Source: JAJDAN01 sp046583095 (GTDB taxonomy: Bacteria > Myxococcota_A > UBA9160 > UBA4427). Taken from it: a stretch of DNA of 9,966 bases. Location of the stretch: contig JAYGDB010000214.1 in NCBI GenBank assembly GCA_046583095.1, positions 1 to 9,966 on the forward strand. The letters are read 5' to 3'. Below the pieces are notes generated by a model. That model was not told the origin of the DNA and ran no database searches. It saw nothing but the letters and a program-made list of their open reading frames with translations. Of this stretch, positions 4,544 to 9,966 are shown in pieces; within the stretch, counting starts at the first letter, position 1; each line of letters starts with the position of its first letter. The position numbers and the translations under genes were made by a program.

Positions 4544-7140
4544 TCCTCCGGTTCTTCGGTTGCCGCTTCGGGCTCCGGTTGCGAAGCGGGCTCGACAGCG
4601 TTGTCGCCCGCCGCCAGCCGCGCCTCGTCGCCCTCGGCGAGCCGGGCGATCGAGACGAGCGTCTCGTCGGAGGCGAGATCCATGATGCGAACACCCTGGG
4701 TATTGCGGCCCATCACCGAGATTCCAGTGGCCGCGCAGCGCAGCACCTTGCCGCCGTTGGTGATCAGCATCAACTGATCTTCGTCGACCACCTGGGCGAC
4801 GCCGACCACCGGCCCGTTCCTCTCCGTGGTCTTGATCGTGATGATCCCCTGGCCGCCACGGTTCTGAATCCGGTACGCATCCAGGGGCGTGCGCTTCCCG
4901 TAACCCTTCTCGGTAACGGTCAGGATCGTCGCCCCCGGTGTCAGGATCTCCATCCCGACGACCTCGTCGTCGCCGGAGACCTTGAGGCCCCGCACACCCG
5001 TGGCCGACCGGCCCATCGCGCGCACCTGGCTCTCGTCGAAGCGGATCGATTTACCGCGCTTGCTGGCGAGGATCACCTCGTTGCGCGCGGCGGTGCGTCC
5101 AACGCCGATCAACTCGTCGTCGTCGGCCAGGTTGATCGCGATGATGCCGCTTCGTCGCGGGTTCGAGTAGGCGGAGAGGGGTGTCTTCTTGACGACGCCC
5201 CGGCGGGTTGCGAGCAGGATCGATTCGCCCTCGATCCTCTCGAAGCTTCTCACCGGGAGCATCGTCTGAACCCGCTCGCCCTCCCGCAGACGCAGCACGT
5301 TGACGATCGCCTTGCCCCGCGCCGCCCGCCCCAGCTTCGGCAACTCGTGCACCTTCAACCAGTAGACACGCCCACGGTTCGTGAAGAACAGCAGGAAGGC
5401 GTGGGTCGACGCGAGCCCGAGGTGCTCGACGAAGTCCTCGTCGCGGGTCTCCATGCCCCGAGCGCCCTTGCCACCGCGTCGTTGCTGGCGATACAGCGTG
5501 ATCGGATTGCGCTTGATGTAGCCGAGGTGCGACAGCGTCACGACCATGTCTTCCTCGACGATCAGGTCTTCGGTCGAGATCCCCTCGACCGCGCCGGTGA
5601 GCTCGGTGCGCCGCTCGTCACCGAATTTCTCCGCCACTGCCTCCGTTTCTTCGACCACCACGTCGAGGATGCGGCTGTCGCTCGCGAGCAGGTCGCGCAA
5701 GTCGGCGATCTTCGCGCGCAGGCCTTCGAGCTCGGAGGTGACGCGGTCACGCTCCAGCGCTGTGAGAGCCCGCAGGCGCATGTCGAGGATCGCTTGCGCC
5801 TGGCGTTCGGTGAAAGCGAAGCGCTCTCTCAGCACCGCCCGGGCAGCGGCTCCGTTATCCGACGCCCGGATCAGTGCGATCACCTCGTCGAGGTTGTCGA
5901 GGGCTGTTACGAAGCCTTCGAGGATGTGAGCGCGCGCCTCCGCCTGCGCGAGGTCGTAGATCGCCCGGCGGATCACGACCTCCTTGCGGAACTCGATGAA
6001 GTGCGAAATCGCATCCTTCATCGCGAGCGTCTCGGGCCGGCCATTCACGAGCGCGAGCAGATTGACGCCGAAGGTCGTCTGCAGCGGCGTCATCTTGTAC
6101 AGCTGGTTGAGGACGATCTCTTCCTGCGCATCGGCGCGCAACTCGATCACCACACGCATGCCCTCGCTGCTCGTCTCGTCGCGCAGATCCGTGATCCCCT
6201 GGATCTTGCCGTCGCGAACCAGCTCGCCGATCCGCTCCACCAATGCCGATTTGTTGACCTGGTAGGGGATCGCGTCGACGACGATTCGCATGCCGCGCTT
6301 CGTTTCCTCGAAGCCGGCCCTCGCGCGCAGCGTGAGGTGACCGCGGCCGGTCCTGAAGTAGCTGCGAATGCCCTCGGAGCCGCACACCATCGCGCCGGTC
6401 GGGAAATCCGGCCCTGGCATCTTCTCGAGAATTTCCTCCACCGTGCAGTCGGGATTCCGCGCGACGAGGACGATCGCCGCCGTGAGCTCCCGCAGGTTGT
6501 GCGGGGGGATGTTCGTCGCCATCCCCACCGCGATGCCCGCAGAGCCGTTCGCCAACAGGTTCGGGAAACGCGTCGGCAGGTAGACGGGTTCCTCGACCGA
6601 CTCGTCGAAGTTCTGCTTGAACTCGACCGTCTCGTGGTCGATATCTTCGAGCATCACCTCGGCCAGAGGAAAGAGGCGCGCCTCGGTGTAGCGTGCTGCG
6701 GCGGCCGGATCGCCGTCGATCGACCCGAAGTTCCCCTGTTTGTCGATGAGCAGGTAGCGGAGCGACCAATCCTGGCCCATCCGCACCATTGCGTCATAGA
6801 TCGCTTGGTCGCCGTGCGGGTGGTAGTGCTTCATGGTTTCGCCGACGACGGCGACGGATTTCGTGTGGGGGCGGTTTGAGGCGAGCCCCTCCTGGTTCAT
6901 CGCGTAGAGGATGCGGCGGTGAACAGGCTTGAGGCCGTCGCGCACGTCGGGCAGCGCTCGGCTGATGATGACCGCCATCGCGTAGGCGAGGAACGAGCTG
7001 CGGACCTCGTCCTCGATCGCGACGGGCTGGAGTCCGCCCTCGGGCGGCGGAGCCGGAGTGGTGGGACCTTCGCCGTCGTCTCCGCCCGAACCGCCGGAAT
7101 CGTTGGCTTCCAGCTCGGGATCGTACGGTTCGTCGGACAC
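4540..7140 (-). CDS. gyrA: DNA gyrase subunit A
   Basis: The breakage-reunion subunit of the A2B2 enzyme that puts negative supercoils into DNA. The 866-residue chain starts with about 40 extra, mostly acidic and Gly/Pro-rich residues. The winged-helix region follows, with the quinolone region HPHGDQAIYD (107-116) and active-site Tyr151 in AARYTEARL. Then come the tower and coiled-coil (to about 520) and the C-terminal beta-pinwheel, which begins with the GyrA box QRRGGKG (553-559). That box identifies gyrase rather than topoisomerase IV ParC. The last 30 residues are acidic. Gln112 replaces the Ser83 of E. coli; Asp116 keeps Asp87. The GTG start is forced by a stop one codon upstream in frame, which is the gyrB stop. 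The 3' end overlaps hemL by four bases. Confidence 0.98.
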   Translation of the reverse strand: MSDEPYDPELEANDSGGSGGDDGEGPTTPAPPPEGGLQPVAIEDEVRSSFLAYAMAVIISRALPDVRDGLKPVHRRILYAMNQEGLASNRPHTKSVAVVGETMKHYHPHGDQAIYDAMVRMGQDWSLRYLLIDKQGNFGSIDGDPAAAARYTEARLFPLAEVMLEDIDHETVEFKQNFDESVEEPVYLPTRFPNLLANGSAGIAVGMATNIPPHNLRELTAAIVLVARNPDCTVEEILEKMPGPDFPTGAMVCGSEGIRSYFRTGRGHLTLRARAGFEETKRGMRIVVDAIPYQVNKSALVERIGELVRDGKIQGITDLRDETSSEGMRVVIELRADAQEEIVLNQLYKMTPLQTTFGVNLLALVNGRPETLAMKDAISHFIEFRKEVVIRRAIYDLAQAEARAHILEGFVTALDNLDEVIALIRASDNGAAARAVLRERFAFTERQAQAILDMRLRALTALERDRVTSELEGLRAKIADLRDLLASDSRILDVVVEETEAVAEKFGDERRTELTGAVEGISTEDLIVEEDMVVTLSHLGYIKRNPITLYRQQRRGGKGARGMETRDEDFVEHLGLASTHAFLLFFTNRGRVYWLKVHELPKLGRAARGKAIVNVLRLREGERVQTMLPVRSFERIEGESILLATRRGVVKKTPLSAYSNPRRSGIIAINLADDDELIGVGRTAARNEVILASKRGKSIRFDESQVRAMGRSATGVRGLKVSGDDEVVGMEILTPGATILTVTEKGYGKRTPLDAYRIQNRGGQGIITIKTTERNGPVVGVAQVVDEDQLMLITNGGKVLRCAATGISVMGRNTQGVRIMDLASDETLVSIARLAEGDEARLAAGDNAVEPASQPEPEAATEEPEE

Positions 7141-7143
7141 CGT

Positions 7144-9588
7144 CTACACGTCCAGGTTCTGCACGTTCAAGGCGTTCTCTTCGATGAAGTTCCTGCGCGG
7201 CTCGACGACGTCGCCCATCAGCATGGTGAACACCTGGTCCGCTTCCACCGCGTCTTCGACCTGCACTTGGAGGAGCGTGCGCGACTCGACGTTCATAGTG
7301 GTCTCGGCAAGCTGGTCGGGGTTCATCTCTCCGAGGCCCTTGTAGCGCGAGATCGCGATGCCCTTGCCGCCGCTCTTGAGTAGGCTCGCCAGCAGACCGT
7401 GGGCGGTCTGGAATTCCTCGGGCTCGGCACCGTCACCCACCGCCAACCGGTACGGAGCGACGCCGCCCGCCAGGATGTCTTCGTGCAGGCGCGTCAGGCG
7501 ACTGTATTCGTTGCTCTGCACGAACTCGGGATCGAAAACCACCGAGAAATTAGTGCCGTTGCGGCGCGTCCGGGCCACGAGGCGCTGGCCGCCCGAAGAG
7601 TGCGGTTCGAGCGACCACTCGGGCAGATCCCCGTCGGGATCGATCGTCGCGAATTCGGCCTGGAGGGCCTCGGTCACGGGGCCCAGGAGCCGGTCCCCGT
7701 CCGAGAAGTCGGCTTCGGTGGGCATCCCGACCCGAATCGAAGCATCCACGACCCGGTCGTCGATCATGCGAAGGCCGAGACGCTCGAGCACCTTCTTGTA
7801 ACCGCTTGCTGCGGTCAGGACGTCACGTAGCTGGTTCTCGCCGAGAGGCTCCGTCGCACCGCCGGTCATCACGGAAGCTCCCGACAACGCGAGATCCAGC
7901 AGGTAGGCCTCGAGAGCGGTTTCGTCCGAGAGGTAGCGCTCACTGCGCCCACGCTTTGCCTTGAAGAGTGGCGGCTTCGCGATGTAGATGTATCCGGCCT
8001 CGAAGAGCTCCTTCATCTGGCGGTAGAAGAACGTGAGAAGCAGCGTTCGGATGTGACTGCCGTCCACATCCGCATCCGTCATGATGATGATCTTGTGGTA
8101 ACGGGCCTTCGTGACATCGAACTCGGGCCGGATCCCCGACCCGACCGCTGCGATGATTGCCTGGATCTCTACGCTCGAGAGCACGCGGTCCTGCCGCGCG
8201 CGCTCGACGTTGAGAATCTTCCCTCGGATCGGCAGGATGGCCTGGGTCGCGCGGTCGCGCCCCTGCTTTGCGGTGCCCCCCGCCGAGTCACCCTCGACGA
8301 TGAAGAGTTCGCTCTTGCTGGGATCCCGCTCTTGGCAGTCGGCCAGCTTCCCCGGCAGGTTGAATCCCGACAGTGCCCCCTTGCGCCGCGCCAGGTCTCG
8401 CGCCTTGCGGGCCGCCTCCCGGGCCCGGGCTGCATCGACCACCTTGGCGAGAATCGGCTTTGCGATTCGTGGGTTCTCCTCGAGAAAGTCACTCAGGTCC
8501 TGGTAGAGGACAGCCTCGACGATGCCCCTGACGTCGCTGCTGCCGAGCTTTGACTTTGTCTGTCCCTCGAACTCGGGTTGCGGGAGCTTCACGGAGACAA
8601 CAGCCGTGAGACCTTCGCGTAGGTCGTCACCGCTGACCGTCTCGGACTGACTTTTCGCATTTCCCTTGTTCTGGTTCTTCGCGATATAGCGGTTGATGGT
8701 CCGCGTCAGCGCCGTGCGGAAGCCGACGAGATGCGTTCCCCCTTCGACCGTATTGATGTTGTTCGCAAACGAGAAGACCGCCTCGTTGTAGGAGTCGTTG
8801 TATTGCAGCGCGATCTCGACGCTGACTGCTACGTCCCGCCCCTGCTTATGCATCTTCTTCGTGCCGGAGATGTAGATCGGTGGCACGTGCAGCGGGGCGC
8901 GGGTCGCGTTCAGGTATTCCACGAACGAGACGATCCCGCCCTCATAGCAGAAGTCGTGGCTCTTCTCGGTCCGCTCATCGGTGATCTGGATGCGAACACC
9001 CGCATTCAGGAACGACAGTTCTCGCAGGCGCTTCGAAAGGACGTCGAACGAGAAGTCGACACTCGCGAAGATCTCGGGGTCCGGTGCGAAGGTGACCGTC
9101 GTGCCGGTCGCGTCCGTGTCGGAGGTGGCCTCGAGGGAGCTGGTGGGATTACCGCGCTCGTAGGTCTGTCTCCACAGCTTCCCGTCACGCTTGATCTCGA
9201 GGGTGAGGCGTACCGACAAAGCGTTCACGACCGACACCCCGACGCCGTGCAGACCCCCCGAGATCTTGTAGCTGTTCTCGTCGAATTTCCCGCCGGCGTG
9301 CAGTGTGGTCATCACCACCTCGGCGGCCGGCCGCTGCTCGCTCTTGTGGAGGTCTACCGGAATGCCGCGACCATCGTCTGTCACCGTGCAGCTGCCGTCT
9401 GCGTGCAGGCAGACCGTGATCTCCTGGCAAAAGCCCGCCAGAGCCTCGTCGATGGCGTTATCGACGACTTCGTAGACGAGGTGGTGTAATCCGTCAGGGC
9501 CCGTCGTCCCGATGTACATCGCGGGCCTCTTGCGGACCGGGTCGAGGCCCTCCAGGACCTCGATGGAGCTCGCGTCGTATTTGCTCAC
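7144..9588 (-). CDS. gyrB: DNA gyrase subunit B
   Basis: The ATPase subunit of gyrase. The 814 residues include the GHKL ATPase with EVVDNAIDEAL (40-50), DDGRGIP (71-77) and GGLHGVGVSVVNALS (111-125). Next is the transducer with QTKSKLG (343-349), then the TOPRIM domain with EGDSAGG (432-438) and TDADVDGSHI (504-513). An inserted domain (about 555-735) of the type in E. coli GyrB follows, and then the tail RYKGLGEMNP (748-757), which contacts GyrA. Arg140 matches the E. coli Arg136 that binds coumarins. The start is a GTG; MSKYDASSIEVLEGLDPVRKRP is the normal family N-terminus, and GGGGAG lies three bases upstream. The stop is a TAG with gyrA starting after one more codon in the same frame. 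dnaN lies upstream; no recF lies between. Confidence 0.98.
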   Translation of the reverse strand: MSKYDASSIEVLEGLDPVRKRPAMYIGTTGPDGLHHLVYEVVDNAIDEALAGFCQEITVCLHADGSCTVTDDGRGIPVDLHKSEQRPAAEVVMTTLHAGGKFDENSYKISGGLHGVGVSVVNALSVRLTLEIKRDGKLWRQTYERGNPTSSLEATSDTDATGTTVTFAPDPEIFASVDFSFDVLSKRLRELSFLNAGVRIQITDERTEKSHDFCYEGGIVSFVEYLNATRAPLHVPPIYISGTKKMHKQGRDVAVSVEIALQYNDSYNEAVFSFANNINTVEGGTHLVGFRTALTRTINRYIAKNQNKGNAKSQSETVSGDDLREGLTAVVSVKLPQPEFEGQTKSKLGSSDVRGIVEAVLYQDLSDFLEENPRIAKPILAKVVDAARAREAARKARDLARRKGALSGFNLPGKLADCQERDPSKSELFIVEGDSAGGTAKQGRDRATQAILPIRGKILNVERARQDRVLSSVEIQAIIAAVGSGIRPEFDVTKARYHKIIIMTDADVDGSHIRTLLLTFFYRQMKELFEAGYIYIAKPPLFKAKRGRSERYLSDETALEAYLLDLALSGASVMTGGATEPLGENQLRDVLTAASGYKKVLERLGLRMIDDRVVDASIRVGMPTEADFSDGDRLLGPVTEALQAEFATIDPDGDLPEWSLEPHSSGGQRLVARTRRNGTNFSVVFDPEFVQSNEYSRLTRLHEDILAGGVAPYRLAVGDGAEPEEFQTAHGLLASLLKSGGKGIAISRYKGLGEMNPDQLAETTMNVESRTLLQVQVEDAVEADQVFTMLMGDVVEPRRNFIEENALNVQNLDV

Positions 9589-9617
9589 TCGCTCCCCGAA
9601 CTCGTTTCCCGGCTCAT
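9585..9617 (-). CDS. Possible 10-codon leader peptide overlapping the gyrB start
   Basis: ATG at 9617 opens a 10-residue reading (MSRETSSGSE) whose TGA overlaps the gyrB GTG as GTGA. A GGAGG inside a long G run lies three bases before the ATG. The overlap would let ribosomes finishing the leader restart on gyrB. The G-rich context makes a chance match likely, and nothing in the peptide suggests attenuation codons. Confidence 0.22.
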   Translation of the reverse strand: MSRETSSGSE

Positions 9618-9741
9618 ACCCCTCCCCCCACGCCTAGACGCACCCCAAGGACAATCTCCGTCGGGTTTCGCGAACTGCTCAAGAAGCGCCGGGGTAGCGG
9701 CTTCCAAAACCCGGACTATCGGTGAGCGTAGTAAATGGGTA

Positions 9742-9771
9742 AGTATTTGGAAAGACTCAAACTTTCATCAA
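9742..9771 (-). promoter_or_regulatory. Candidate sigma-70-type promoter for gyrB
   Basis: TTGATG (9771-9766) and AATACT (9747-9742) are separated by 18 bases, each matching four of six consensus positions. They lie in the most AT-rich stretch of the window, between dnaN and gyrB. Transcription would start near 9735, giving a leader of about 147 bases. Other hexamers in this AT-rich patch could serve instead. Confidence 0.35.
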
Positions 9772-9851
9772 ATTGAGGTGTCCGATCGAGGTCCGAACTG
9801 TGGTCTCTACAGCACCTGAACCCCCCGCAGGCGGCCCCTTCAATACGCTTT

Positions 9852-9870
9852 AAACGGCGTTGAGACGCCG
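9852..9870 (-). terminator. Candidate terminator after dnaN
   Basis: CGGCGT, loop CTCA, ACGCCG, then TTT and AAAG, beginning two bases after the dnaN stop. The 6-bp stem is all but one base pair G-C. The T run has only three T, so termination may be partial. The position between dnaN and a promoter-like region supports the reading. Confidence 0.5.
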
Positions 9871-9871
9871 G

Positions 9872-9966
9872 TTAGATGCGCATCGGCATCACGACCGCGA
9901 GAGTGTCCTCGTCATCCGTTGGGACCAGTTGCGTCGGTGACAGGTCGTCCTGGAGCCCGAACCGTA
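9872..9966 (-). CDS. dnaN: DNA polymerase III beta sliding clamp, C-terminal end only
   Basis: Only the last 31 codons are present; the rest lies beyond the right edge. The clamp encircles DNA and tethers the replicative polymerase. The visible end, LVPTDDEDTLAVVMPMRI, has the acidic turn and the closing VVMPMR(I/L) that typically end DnaN proteins. The frame is open to the edge and closes with TAA. The position before gyrB-gyrA agrees with the common dnaA-dnaN-(recF)-gyrB-gyrA order at the origin. The call is confident for such a short piece because of the C-terminal signature plus context. Confidence 0.85.
   Translation of the reverse strand, partial: RFGLQDDLSPTQLVPTDDEDTLAVVMPMRI

Larger units (their letters stand above)
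9589..9871 (-). other. dnaN-gyrB intergenic region
   Basis: The 283 bases are too short for recF. On the minus strand they hold, in order, a hairpin right after dnaN, an AT-richer stretch with a candidate promoter (9742-9771), and a GC-rich leader of about 150 bases ending in G runs before gyrB. I found no DnaA box (TTATCCACA type) and no clear riboswitch. Confidence 0.6.

Noticed and set aside
4579..6879. A 766-codon plus-strand open frame opposite gyrA
   Set aside because: It is the antisense of a certain gene, rich in Arg, His and Asp as expected of a GC-biased complement, and has no recognisable domain.
9589..9871. oriC in the dnaN-gyrB gap
   Set aside because: The gene neighbours suggest a nearby origin, but I found no DnaA-box cluster or AT-rich 13-mer array; the origin is more likely beside dnaA outside the window.

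Overview
The window is GC-rich, densely packed bacterial chromosome. Gene content places it next to a replication origin. Almost everything is on the minus strand, so transcription reads from the right edge leftwards: dnaN (3' end only) - gyrB - gyrA - hemL - atpZ-like - atpI-like - atpB - atpE - tmk. A MutT/MTH1-type Nudix hydrolase on the plus strand converges on tmk at the left edge. All of these are housekeeping genes. I see no mobile element, CRISPR array, tRNA, rRNA or defence system.

Right part (7144-9966): the last 31 residues of the beta sliding clamp (dnaN) end at 9872 and are followed at once by a small hairpin. A 283-base gap then carries a candidate promoter and a GC-rich leader before gyrB. 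recF, which often lies between dnaN and gyrB, is absent here. gyrB and gyrA are separated by only one codon after the gyrB stop, in the same frame. GyrA has its GyrA box, so the pair is gyrase rather than topoisomerase IV.

Middle (1327-4543): gyrA runs into hemL (ATGA overlap). Then come two small membrane proteins of the AtpZ and AtpI types, then subunits a and c of the ATP synthase Fo sector. atpI/atpB also share an ATGA overlap. The Fo a and c genes are therefore in a different place from the b, delta and F1 genes, which are not in this window. Two inverted repeats lie between atpB and atpE, and atpE has the best Shine-Dalgarno sequence in the window, as expected for the most abundant Fo subunit. 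Subunit c carries a signal-peptide-like N-terminus and the Gln/Glu-Ser/Tyr residues known as Na+ ligands in Na+-dependent c-rings.

Left part (1-1326): tmk follows atpE after a 253-base leader. Its 3' end overlaps that of the Nudix gene by 10 bases.

Organism: a GC-rich Gram-negative is suggested by the E. coli-length GyrB with its extra domain. Heme made from glutamate-1-semialdehyde (HemL), a split Fo/F1 arrangement with hemL near AtpZ/AtpI/atpB/atpE, and an ES-type c subunit all resemble lineages formerly called Deltaproteobacteria (Desulfobacterota, Myxococcota and uncultured relatives). This placement is inference from gene order and protein character, not from a search.
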